8,843 nt of DNA. Origin: Anaerolineaceae bacterium UBA2274. Lineage in GTDB: Bacteria; Chloroflexota; Anaerolineae; Anaerolineales; Anaerolineaceae. The notes beneath the pieces are model-generated. The model was given only the letters and a program-made list of their open reading frames with translations. It had not been told where the DNA came from and did not search any database. Made by a program: the position numbers and the translations under genes. Shown in pieces: positions 1 to 7,677 of this stretch. Position 1 is the stretch's first letter. The number at the start of each line of letters is the position of its first letter. The stretch is taken from the NCBI GenBank assembly GCA_002347705.1, contig DDWY01000103.1:1-8843 (forward strand), in the 5' to 3' direction.

Positions 1-20
1 GCCTTGGGGTCATTCGTTAT

Positions 21-214
21 CTGTCATTGCGAGGCACGAAGCAATCTAAACTGTTTGCACATCAGCAGCGTGAGAGGGTCACAAACACCTAACCCTTTCC
101 GCTTCGCGAGGACGAGAATTAGTTCTATTACCTCCAGCTTTTATAGCATTCCAGCTGTTTAGATTGCTTACGAAATAGTACACTACGTGTCACAAAAGAA
201 GTTCGCAATGACAG
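21..214. repeat. MITE/REP-like element with inverted terminal repeats
   Basis: The left end (21-53) reads CTGTCATTGCGAGGC, then ACGAAGCAATCTAAACTG. The right end (152-214), reverse-complemented, starts CTGTCATTGCGA and ends AAGCAATCTAAACAGCTG, so both blocks recur in inverted orientation. The right arm carries about 30 extra bases (roughly 171-203) between its two blocks. The interior (54-151) has no coding capacity for a transposase. The 'GTCATTGCGAG...GAAGCAATCT' phrase belongs to a short, palindrome-forming repeat type found scattered in intergenic DNA of many bacteria. I infer a non-autonomous element or a BIME-like pair of REP units. There is no visible target-site duplication to prove transposition. 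Confidence 0.6.
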
Positions 215-261
215 ATTAACAGACGTTTGCAATGTCAGCTCTTGATCTTGCCGGTTTCACC

Positions 262-285
262 TGCCCTGGTTTTTAATCCAGGGCA
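262..285. repeat. Perfect 8-bp stem hairpin
   Basis: TGCCCTGG (262-269) and CCAGGGCA (278-285) form a perfect 8-bp stem around an AT-rich 8-base loop. No T-run follows on either strand, so it is not a standard intrinsic terminator. It sits between two repeat-family fragments and may be part of a repeat unit. Confidence 0.5.
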
Positions 286-287
286 AC

Positions 288-315
288 CATGCACGGGAAT
301 TGGCCGAAGGTCTCC
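288..315 (+). repeat. Short dispersed repeat, copy 1
   Basis: These 28 bases match 3203-3230 at 23 of 28 positions without gaps; both start CATGCACG, share TG-CCGAA in the middle and end TCTCC. The two copies lie on either side of clpB in the same orientation. No family name is known to me. Chance similarity is unlikely at this length but cannot be excluded without genome-wide counts. Confidence 0.45.
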
Positions 316-327
316 ATATGACCTTTC

Positions 328-360
328 CCGTCATAGCGAGGTACGATGCAATTTAAACTG
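328..360 (+). repeat. Degenerate copy of the GTCATTGCGAGG repeat
   Basis: The stretch CCGTCATAGCGAGG, then TACGATGCAATTTAAACTG, aligns without gaps to 21-53 and differs at a handful of bases. It has the same orientation as the left end of the 21-214 element. No matching right end follows, so this is a solo or decayed unit. Confidence 0.55.
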
Positions 361-421
361 GAAGCCTCCGGAGTTTCTCATTTTAGTGCCCTGAAAACAG
401 CTTCCCAACGAGAGAATATTC

Positions 422-449
422 AAAAAATATCGAAAACTGAGAAACTCAG
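422..449 (-). terminator. Weak candidate clpB terminator
   Basis: On the minus strand, 25 bases past the clpB stop, CTGAG-TTT-CTCAG (437-449) forms a 5-bp stem with a 3-base loop. It is followed by TTTTCG and then ATATTTTTT. The stem is short and the U-run is interrupted, so termination here may be inefficient or Rho-dependent. Confidence 0.3.
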
Positions 450-474
450 GAGCCTGTTCCGCCCTGCAAGTAAA

Positions 475-3057
<2,583 letters not shown>

Positions 3058-3202
3058 AATTTCTTATTTACTTCTTTCCATTTTGTTCTTATTTCTATAT
3101 TTTACAGAAAAAGTGTTAGTAGTCGGTAAGAATTGAGGTGCTCTGTCGAATTGATCGTACCGGTGTTTATTCTCCCTACCGTGAATCGGAGTGGGACCGC
3201 GT

Positions 3203-3230
3203 CATGCACGCGAACTGACCGAATTTCTCC
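3203..3230 (+). repeat. Short dispersed repeat, copy 2
   Basis: It matches 288-315 at 23 of 28 bases. Its first ten bases also form the loop and 3' arm of a small hairpin, CGCGT-CATGC-ACGCG (3198-3212), a structure absent from copy 1. Confidence 0.45.
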
Positions 3231-3369
3231 GGTTGATGCTGGATCCCTAAGGCAAAAGCTGTGCTCGACCAAGAGCCTGGCACAATCATTTGTAAGTCGA
3301 TGCTTCTTGCTCTGTCATCTTTGCCTTTGGAAAAAAATAATATGCAGATTGCCATATCCTACGGGCACA

Positions 3370-3390
3370 GGCTGCTTCGCTCGCGATGAC
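3370..3390 (-). repeat. Degenerate REP-like unit, inverted orientation
   Basis: Read on the minus strand this is GTCATCGCGAGCGAAGCAGCC. It shares GTCAT-GCGAG and GAAGCA with the repeat at 23-47, with a few substitutions and a short internal length difference. It lies on the opposite side of clpB from the other copies and in opposite orientation. It is short and decayed, so family membership is probable rather than certain. Confidence 0.4.
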
Positions 3391-3537
3391 TAATGGTCGC
3401 CTTGCCATGTTTGGCGGGCAATGGCGCAACGCTCACTGCCACAGAAAAACTGTCTCGCCTCCTCATTCCGCTGTCTCAAAGCGAATGGCTTCTCCTCTGC
3501 CGATTGTTAAATTGAGGTTAAATCGTCTTCGCAGCTA

Positions 3538-3565
3538 TTGCTGGGGGAGAAAAGGGTCTTATAAT
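3538..3565 (+). promoter_or_regulatory. Sigma-70-type promoter of the exchanger gene
   Basis: TTGCTG (3538-3543), a 16-bp spacer and a perfect TATAAT (3560-3565) predict a start near 3572 and a leader of about 20 bases. This supports translation starting at 3593 rather than at the in-frame ATG 207 bases upstream, which would lie before the promoter. Confidence 0.55.
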
Positions 3566-3592
3566 CAATCGTTTTTGAGAAAAGAGCTTATT

Positions 3593-4621
3593 ATGATGCA
3601 AAATTGGAGTATATACTTAGTTATCGGAGTAGGTTTGGCTGCGCTCGTGGTCTTGGTTGTGGGCGCGAACTATGCTGTTAAGAAGTTGATCGGGATCGCG
3701 AATTACTTTAAACTATCCAGCACTTTCATGGGCATGACGGTGCTCTCTGTTGCCACATCTCTGCCTGAAATCACCTCCCACTTCACCGCATCGGTCAACA
3801 TTTTGCGCGGCACGCTGGATTATCAAACTGGTTCTGCTATCGTTTTGGGTGCCAATATTGGTTCGGATGTGGTTCAACAAACCCTGATCATGGGCATCGT
3901 GGTTTTGTTGGCAGGCACGCTTTATTTCAGGCGCTATTTCCTCTGGAAGAGCATGATCCCGATGATCGGTACGAGCACCTTGTGCATCATCCTCGGTTGG
4001 GATGGCAACTACAGCCGCATTGACGGTGCGATTTTATTTGGAACATTTCTCGCCTATACTTACTATTTATATATGGACGAGCGCAAGCACTACAAAGAAG
4101 AGGATAACGAGCTCAATTCTTCCGAGTTGGCTGAAGACGTCCCAAGCAATGGGCGTCAAGTCTTATTTGACGCATTTATCACAATGATGATGATGGTAGT
4201 CATCATTGGATGCGCTACTTTTGTGCTTTCGGCTACCGAAACGATTGTTGATCGAACAGGAGTTGGCGGGTCACTCATTGGCGTAATTACGCTCGGCGTG
4301 GCATCAGCCTTGCCTGAACTCACGACCGCTTTGGCGGGTATTCGCCATAAAGAAGCCGGCATTTCCCTGGGCACGCTGGTGGGCAGCAATATCACCAATC
4401 CTTTGCTGGCGATCGGCGGCGGCGCGCTAATCTCCACCTATGCCGTTCCAAGACCTCTGATTGTCTGGGATCTTCCGTGGGCGACTCTAACCGGCGTTTT
4501 GCTTTGGGCAATCTTATGGTTCAATGATGGAAAACTTGGCAAAAAGTCTGCAATTTACTTAATTGTAATTTACTTTATTTACATTTTCTTCCGCAGTTTT
4601 TTCTTCAATGTCGATTTCTAA
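3593..4621 (+). CDS. CaCA-family Na+(H+)/Ca2+ exchanger-like membrane protein
   Basis: The 342-residue integral membrane protein has the two inverted alpha repeats of the Ca2+/cation antiporter superfamily, which moves Ca2+ across the inner membrane against Na+ or H+. Alpha-1 includes TSLPE (55-59) and GANIGSD (86-92). Alpha-2 includes SALPE (238-242) and GSNITN (264-269). The glutamates E59 and E242 correspond to the usual ion-binding acids. About ten hydrophobic segments flank an acidic cytoplasmic linker (about 161-188), as expected for YrbG/NCX-type proteins of this length. In alpha-1 the usual GSN-x-x-N is GSD-V-V-Q (D92, Q95), while alpha-2 keeps N266 and N269, so ion preference could differ. 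The start at 3593 is chosen because GAAAAGAG (3578-3585) is well spaced from it and the promoter lies just upstream. The adjacent ATG at 3596 is an equally possible start. The gene is monocistronic and ends in a strong terminator. Transported ion and coupling ion are inferred from the family only. Confidence 0.88.
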   Translation: MMQNWSIYLVIGVGLAALVVLVVGANYAVKKLIGIANYFKLSSTFMGMTVLSVATSLPEITSHFTASVNILRGTLDYQTGSAIVLGANIGSDVVQQTLIMGIVVLLAGTLYFRRYFLWKSMIPMIGTSTLCIILGWDGNYSRIDGAILFGTFLAYTYYLYMDERKHYKEEDNELNSSELAEDVPSNGRQVLFDAFITMMMMVVIIGCATFVLSATETIVDRTGVGGSLIGVITLGVASALPELTTALAGIRHKEAGISLGTLVGSNITNPLLAIGGGALISTYAVPRPLIVWDLPWATLTGVLLWAILWFNDGKLGKKSAIYLIVIYFIYIFFRSFFFNVDF

Positions 4622-4640
4622 ACCGGAAAGATTTAATAGG

Positions 4641-4672
4641 CAGCACCAGTGTTCACTGGTGCTGTTTTTTTT
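4641..4672 (+). terminator. Strong intrinsic terminator of the exchanger gene
   Basis: CAGCACCAGTG (4641-4651) and CACTGGTGCTG (4654-4664) are perfect 11-base complements, followed immediately by eight T residues (4665-4672). It starts 20 bases after the stop codon. Confidence 0.93.
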
Positions 4673-4813
4673 GTGTAAACAAATCGTGGAAGCAGCAAAG
4701 TTTAAGATTATTTCTGCGAATTAATCGTTCATATTGTGAGTAGCTTTCAGCACCGATAGGTTTGTGCCTAATTCTGCCAAATGAGACGATCTACGATGCG
4801 CTGTTCGAGTGAC

Positions 4814-4842
4814 TTGCTTTTCCGACAAAAGCATGATAAACT
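4814..4842 (+). promoter_or_regulatory. Candidate promoter of the marR operon
   Basis: TTGCTT (4814-4819), a 17-bp spacer and TAAACT (4837-4842) would start transcription near 4849, inside the palindrome that follows. The -10 match is only moderate. A GATAAA hexamer at 4835-4840 is an alternative with a 15-bp spacer. Confidence 0.4.
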
Positions 4843-4868
4843 AATTAGTTAGGAAACCTAACTAATTA
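4842..4868. promoter_or_regulatory. Perfect 27-bp palindrome, probable MarR operator
   Basis: TAATTAGTTAGG (4842-4853) and CCTAACTAATTA (4857-4868) are exact reverse complements around AAA. The site overlaps the end of the candidate -10, the predicted transcription start and the first base of the marR start codon. A dimeric MarR repressor typically binds such AT-rich palindromes near its own promoter. I infer that the encoded repressor binds here and represses its own operon. Nothing in the sequence identifies the ligand. Confidence 0.75.
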
Positions 4869-5293
4869 TGGAAGACTCTGTAAACCTGAAATTTCAGCAA
4901 TTGATTCTCCGCTTTCATCAGCTGGGAGGAGAACTCCCGCCCCTTGAAAAGTTTTACATCACGCCCGCCCAGGTGGTCTATCTGGATTATTTGGCCAAGC
5001 ACCCGGATTGCCGCTTAAGTCAGCTGACAAGCGCTCTGCAGTACAGCGCTGCCAGTGTGAGCGCTATGGTGAGCATCTTGAATGCAAAGGGATTGGTCGC
5101 AAAAACGCAGGAACCGTTTGACGGCAGAGCGCTTTCACTGGCCTTAACCGAAAAAGGACGTCAGGTGGTTTTTGAAATTGAGAAATTTCGAAGTACTCGG
5201 GTGGAAATGATTTTGGAAAACCTGGACGAAAAAGAAAAAAGTACCTTGTCAGGTTTAATTGAAAAAGCAATCTCAAACAAAAAGGAAAGATAA
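4868..5293 (+). CDS. MarR-family transcriptional regulator
   Basis: The 141-residue protein has the MarR winged helix-turn-helix layout: an N-terminal dimerisation helix (about 1-28), helices leading into the recognition region (about 47-73, RLSQLTSALQYSAASVSAMV), a beta-wing with the characteristic D-G-R motif (D85-R87) followed by LALTEKG, and C-terminal dimerisation helices (about 98-136). Members act as dimers in the cytoplasm, usually repressing adjacent genes until a small molecule or oxidation releases them. The start ATG overlaps the last base of a perfect palindrome. The only Shine-Dalgarno-like bases, AGG at 4851-4853, lie 14 bases upstream inside that palindrome, so initiation may be weak or nearly leaderless. 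The stop is one base before the ATG of the membrane-protein gene, so the two are co-transcribed and the partner is the likely regulatory target. Confidence 0.92.
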   Translation: MEDSVNLKFQQLILRFHQLGGELPPLEKFYITPAQVVYLDYLAKHPDCRLSQLTSALQYSAASVSAMVSILNAKGLVAKTQEPFDGRALSLALTEKGRQVVFEIEKFRSTRVEMILENLDEKEKSTLSGLIEKAISNKKER

Positions 5294-5294
5294 A

Positions 5295-5756
5295 ATGCCC
5301 AACCAACTATTACTCATGAATGTTATGAGATTTTTCCACAACCTGTTTACTGCTCTTTGGATCGGCGGAATGCTGTTGATGGCTGTAGTGATTTTGCCAG
5401 GCATCCGCAAAAACCCAAAAATTAGCGAGCCTATGATGGTCATCAATGGGATTCAGGATCGGATCAAGCCTTTTGCTCTGGTGAGCATGGCTGGGTTGGC
5501 TATAACCGGGATGCTGTTAGGGAAGTCCTCCAAGAGCTTTACTGGTTTGATGGATTTTGGCACGCCATACATGACCGCATTGTCAGCAAAACATATCTTG
5601 ATCGCGGTTATGGTGATCCTGGCTTTTGTGAGGCTTTCCATTAATAAAAGGGTAAAGATTGAAAAGAAAATGGAGCTCCAAAAAGTTTCGGCGGGAATTT
5701 TAGCGCTCAACGCTCTGCTTGGTGTAATTGTTTTGTTCCTCTCATCGATGATTTGA
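5295..5756 (+). CDS. Four-helix CopD-like integral membrane protein
   Basis: The 153-residue protein has four predicted membrane helices (about 12-36, 57-76, 95-115 and 130-150). The first contains H15 followed by the W-I-G-G pattern (22-25) and a P after the helix, and the third begins with K99-H100. This resembles CopD-type copper-resistance membrane domains, where a conserved N-terminal histidine and W-x-G-G motif occur; copper or haem binding by H15/H100 is inference. I start it at 5295 because AAAGGA (5281-5286) precedes it at good spacing. The in-frame ATG at 5259 lies inside marR and adds only a charged, poorly membrane-compatible extension. It is the second gene of the marR operon, one base after the marR stop, so probably controlled by that repressor. 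Substrate and function are unknown. Confidence 0.75.
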   Translation: MPNQLLLMNVMRFFHNLFTALWIGGMLLMAVVILPGIRKNPKISEPMMVINGIQDRIKPFALVSMAGLAITGMLLGKSSKSFTGLMDFGTPYMTALSAKHILIAVMVILAFVRLSINKRVKIEKKMELQKVSAGILALNALLGVIVLFLSSMI

Positions 5757-5831
5757 TGTAGGACTGGAGGCAAGCCAGCTAAATACCTGGCGGTTTAGAA
5801 GATCGATCAGCAAACGGCAGATTTGATTCTG

Positions 5832-5858
5832 AGCGTGATGCATTTAAATCGCTTTTTT
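5832..5858 (+). terminator. Weak candidate terminator of the marR operon
   Basis: AGCG (5832-5835) and CGCT (5850-5853) bracket an AT-rich loop and run straight into six T residues (5853-5858). The 4-bp stem is short, so this is only a possibility. Confidence 0.25.
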
Positions 5859-6009
5859 GCTTGTTCATATAGTTCAGCAATTCGCATGGGTTAGGCCTGA
5901 ACTTAAAAGCGCGATTGTGGCTTACCTGGACCTCTTGCCCAATCTGGCAGGTCTGGTACTGGAAATATTTGGACAGTCCCAGTCAAACCTGCTTCGACGA
6001 CAGGGGTAA
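5848..6009 (+). other. Possible decayed coding segment
   Basis: This frame is open for 53 codons and ends at TAA (6007-6009). It has no ATG; only TTG (5857) or GTG (5914) could start it, and neither has a ribosome-binding site. The last ~33 residues read smoothly as a mixed hydrophobic/polar peptide (...AYLDLLPNLAGLVLEIFG...), and the codons used are common ones. It could be the remnant of a gene's 3' end or a chance frame. I do not recognise it. Confidence 0.15.
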
Positions 6010-6032
6010 TGCCTGTGCTTCAGATATATAAT
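6000..6032 (+). promoter_or_regulatory. Candidate promoter of the DUF2177 operon
   Basis: A perfect TATAAT (6027-6032) lies 20 bases before the chosen start codon. No good -35 hexamer sits at the right distance. Instead the region carries a small inverted repeat, ACAGG-N7-CCTGT (6000-6016), which could be an activator or repressor site. If used, the transcript would start near 6039 and have a leader of only about 13 bases. Confidence 0.35.
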
Positions 6033-6051
6033 GAAAACTAAAAGAGGAATT

Positions 6052-6441
6052 ATGGAAAACATCAAGACGTTTTTAGTCACTTTCGCCGTCTTTCTGGGCA
6101 TTGATATGCTCTGGCTCACAGTCATCGCACAGAATTTTTATAAGTCCCAAATTGGTCATCTGATGGCAGACAAAGCCAGGCTGCTGCCAGCCGCACTCTT
6201 CTATTTGCTGTTTATCGCCGCGTTGGCGTACTTCGTGATCGTTCCAGCTTTGGAATATCAGAACCTGACAAAACTGATTGTGAGCGCCGCGATTTTCGGC
6301 CTGGTGACATATGCCACGTATGACCTGACCAACATGGCGACCCTCAAGGACTGGCCACTGCTCGTGACGGTTGTGGATCTCGCCTGGGGCACGTTTATCT
6401 CCCTCGCCGTTTCCCTGATAACCTACCTGATCCGAAAATGA
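6052..6441 (+). CDS. DUF2177-family integral membrane protein
   Basis: The 129-residue protein matches what I know of DUF2177. There are four membrane helices (about 5-25, 45-66, 73-93 and 102-125), the conserved block TYATYDLTNMATLKDWP (86-102), and D109-L-A-W-G-T (109-114) in the last helix. The polar residues Y90, D91, T93, D100 and D109 stand out in a membrane protein and are likely functional. The biochemical role is unknown. I start at ATG 6052 because AAGAGGA (6042-6048) lies just before it. The in-frame ATG at 6031 overlaps the -10 TATAAT and has no ribosome-binding site. The stop codon overlaps the next start (ATGA), so the two genes are translationally coupled. In other bacteria this family is often found near cyclopropane-fatty-acid synthase and DUF1295 genes, which hints at membrane-lipid work; that is inference from context. 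Confidence 0.85.
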   Translation: MENIKTFLVTFAVFLGIDMLWLTVIAQNFYKSQIGHLMADKARLLPAALFYLLFIAALAYFVIVPALEYQNLTKLIVSAAIFGLVTYATYDLTNMATLKDWPLLVTVVDLAWGTFISLAVSLITYLIRK

Positions 6442-7211
6442 TTATCCAATACTTAATCCTGATGTTGTTGGTGCCCGCGGCGGCGTTTTCGCTGGCTTAC
6501 GGGATTGCCAGATTGACTGGTAAGGTAACCTTCCTGGATGCCGCCTGGGGCGTCGGTTTTACGCTGATTGCCTGGGTCAGTTATTTTGCCTATTCTTCCA
6601 AGGAACTGCCAAATTTGCTTTTAGCACTGGCAGTAAGCCTGTGGGGGCTGAGGCTCGCCTGGTATGTCGTCAAACGGATTGCTAAAACCGGGGAAGATAA
6701 GCGCTACCAGGAAATAATGAAGGGTTATGGAGAGAACGCGCAAGCCAAAGCCTTTTTACGCTTGTTCATGCTTCAGGCTGTACTTCAATACATCGTTTCC
6801 GCGGCTATCCTGCGCATGAACTACTTTGATCCAAAACCGATTGGGGTAACAACCTGGCTGGGATTGTTCGTTTTTGCCGTTGGATTTCTTATTGAGGCTG
6901 TGGCAGACGCGCAATTGGCTGCCTTCAAACGCGACCAGAATAACAGGGGCAAAATCCTGCAATCCGGTTTGTGGAAAGCCAGCCGGCACCCCAACCATTT
7001 TGGCGAGAGCCTGGTCTGGTTGGGCATGGCGGTGATGAGTCTCACTTATCCGTGGGGATGGCTGGCGCTGATCAGCCCGGCAGTGATCACCTATCTGCTC
7101 CTGTTTGTTTCGGGCATCCCGATCCAGGAAAAGGGCAAGGATCAGAACCCGGCATGGCGTGAGTACGCCTCCAAAACCCCGAGATTTGTACCTTTCGTGG
7201 GCATAAAGTAG
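6438..7211 (+). CDS. DUF1295-family / steroid 5-alpha-reductase-like membrane protein
   Basis: The 257-residue polytopic membrane protein belongs to the DUF1295 branch of the steroid 5-alpha-reductase / isoprenylcysteine methyltransferase fold. Visible landmarks are LDAAWGVGF (33-41), WGLRLAWYVVKR (69-80), the segment GKILQSGLWKASRHPNHFGE (171-190) with the conserved R183-H-P-N and G189-E190, and the C-terminal KGKDQNPAWREYASKTPRFVPF (232-253). Related enzymes use NADPH to reduce an enone double bond in lipids; the substrate here is unknown and catalysis is inferred. Six to seven hydrophobic segments are present and the length is typical. The start codon overlaps the DUF2177 stop by four bases and has no clear Shine-Dalgarno, consistent with re-initiation. 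I see no intrinsic terminator right after the stop. Confidence 0.88.
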   Translation: MIIQYLILMLLVPAAAFSLAYGIARLTGKVTFLDAAWGVGFTLIAWVSYFAYSSKELPNLLLALAVSLWGLRLAWYVVKRIAKTGEDKRYQEIMKGYGENAQAKAFLRLFMLQAVLQYIVSAAILRMNYFDPKPIGVTTWLGLFVFAVGFLIEAVADAQLAAFKRDQNNRGKILQSGLWKASRHPNHFGESLVWLGMAVMSLTYPWGWLALISPAVITYLLLFVSGIPIQEKGKDQNPAWREYASKTPRFVPFVGIK

Positions 7212-7323
7212 GATTAAGACCATTTGCTAGGTTAATTCCGCAACGTATTGTGAATTCTTCAGGTGCGATTCGGGCAAATAGAGGAATATCAAAACGAGTT
7301 TCTAAAATTGCTCCCCAAAACCC

Positions 7324-7351
7324 TTGACTTAATCTTTTGTTTGCCTATAAT
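7324..7351 (+). promoter_or_regulatory. rrn promoter P1
   Basis: TTGACT (7324-7329), a 16-bp spacer and a perfect TATAAT (7346-7351) give a near-consensus promoter. It predicts a start near 7358, about 430 bases before the mature 16S 5' end. Confidence 0.85.
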
Positions 7352-7359
7352 TGGCTTTT

Positions 7360-7379
7360 GTGCATCCGAACGGGTGCAC
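7360..7379 (+). other. Hairpin at the 5' end of the P1 transcript
   Basis: GTGCATCC (7360-7367) pairs with GGGTGCAC (7372-7379), with one T-G wobble, around a GAAC loop. It would lie within a few bases of the predicted P1 start. No T-run follows, so it is unlikely to be a terminator; it may stabilise the transcript end or act in processing. Confidence 0.5.
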
Positions 7380-7451
7380 GAACTTTGAAAAAATAAGCTT
7401 TCTGAACTCCAGCAAGATTGAGGCAAAACTCAAACAGGTCGGAATTCGCCC

Positions 7452-7480
7452 TTGACAAAACAATTTTGATCGTCTATACT
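7452..7480 (+). promoter_or_regulatory. rrn promoter P2
   Basis: TTGACA (7452-7457) is a perfect -35, followed by a 17-bp spacer and TATACT (7475-7480), which has one mismatch. This is a strong promoter arrangement and predicts a start near 7487. Confidence 0.88.
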
Positions 7481-7574
7481 AATTGTTCCAAGGTGCTACA
7501 TTAGGATATCGCGCCTGAGGCGTGACGCTTGAAAACAGAATAGCTTGGGTCTAGATAGGATCGGGTAGCCAGTT

Positions 7575-7598
7575 GCCGGCAGAGGTTTTTGGGCCGGC
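7575..7598 (+). other. GC-rich leader hairpin between P2 and P3
   Basis: GCCGGC (7575-7580) and GCCGGC (7593-7598) pair around a 12-base loop. A pyrimidine-rich GCTTTCG follows but no clear T-run, so terminator function is doubtful. Confidence 0.4.
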
Positions 7599-7619
7599 GC
7601 TTTCGTCTGAAAGAATGGC

Positions 7620-7648
7620 TTGACAGCGGAGAATGAATCCGCTAGAAT
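7620..7648 (+). promoter_or_regulatory. rrn promoter P3 with palindromic spacer
   Basis: TTGACA (7620-7625), a 17-bp spacer and TAGAAT (7643-7648; one mismatch) form a strong promoter closest to the 16S gene. The whole spacer is an inverted repeat, GCGGA-N7-TCCGC (7626-7642), which may be an operator or a chance feature. Confidence 0.82.
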
Positions 7649-7665
7649 CCGATTTCTTGAAAGTC

Positions 7666-7677
7666 AGAACCTTAACA
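7666..7677 (+). promoter_or_regulatory. boxA-like antitermination element
   Basis: AGAACCTTAACA matches the bacterial rrn boxA consensus TGCTCTTTAACA at 8 of 12 positions, including the whole TTAACA core. It lies downstream of all three promoters and upstream of 16S, the position where NusB/NusE-dependent antitermination sites occur. Confidence 0.55.

Larger units (their letters stand above)
1..474. other. Repeat-rich non-coding region downstream of clpB
   Basis: I see no credible gene here. The reading frames present are short, lack ribosome-binding sites and run through repeats. The stretch holds a 194-bp inverted-repeat element (21-214), a perfect hairpin (262-285), two repeat fragments (288-315 and 328-360) and a weak clpB terminator (422-449). 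This density of small repeats is typical of a site where miniature elements collect behind the 3' end of a gene. Confidence 0.7.
3058..3592. other. Divergent intergenic region between clpB and the exchanger gene
   Basis: This 535-bp spacer separates two divergently transcribed genes. It contains the second copy of the 28-bp repeat (3203-3230), a degenerate REP-like fragment (3370-3390) and the exchanger promoter (3538-3565). A clpB promoter must lie in the left part. The AT-rich 3085-3112 area has -10-like hexamers on the minus strand (TAAAAT, TATAGA), but I could not pair them with a convincing -35. Open frames from 3133 and from 3386 lack ribosome-binding sites and family resemblance, so I treat this stretch as non-coding. 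Confidence 0.6.
5757..6051. other. Intergenic region with several inverted repeats
   Basis: No clear gene lies here. Right after the membrane-protein gene, GCCAG/CTGGC (5774-5791) could form a 5-bp hairpin without a T-run. AGCG/CGCT followed by T6 (5832-5858) is a weak terminator candidate. Further on are three small inverted repeats: GACCT/AGGTC with an inner GCC/GGC (5929-5953), ACTGG/CCAGT (5958-5983) and ACAGG/CCTGT (6000-6016). A TATAAT follows at 6027-6032. Confidence 0.45.

Noticed and set aside
1..474. CRISPR array
   Set aside because: The repeats are few, differ in orientation and spacing, and there are no uniform spacers.
3105..3160. Possible CIRCE/HrcA or HAIR/HspR heat-shock operator upstream of clpB
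   Set aside because: AGTGTTAG and GAGGTGCTC look like pieces of the CIRCE motif, but they are in the wrong order and spacing and do not form an inverted repeat.
3386..3592. N-terminal extension of 69 residues on the exchanger
   Set aside because: The extension is basic and low in hydrophobicity, starts without a ribosome-binding site, and runs through the repeat fragment and the promoter. The family normally begins at the first membrane helix.
5774..5791. GCCAG/CTGGC hairpin as terminator after the CopD-like gene
   Set aside because: The 5-bp stem is followed by GGTTTAG, not a T-run, so there is no case for intrinsic termination at this spot.
7418..7433. TTGAG-N6-CTCAA resembling half of a HAIR (HspR) site in the rrn leader
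   Set aside because: The arms are only five bases, the spacing is one short of the known motif, and a heat-shock repressor site in an rrn leader has no support here. It is kept only as a minor hairpin.
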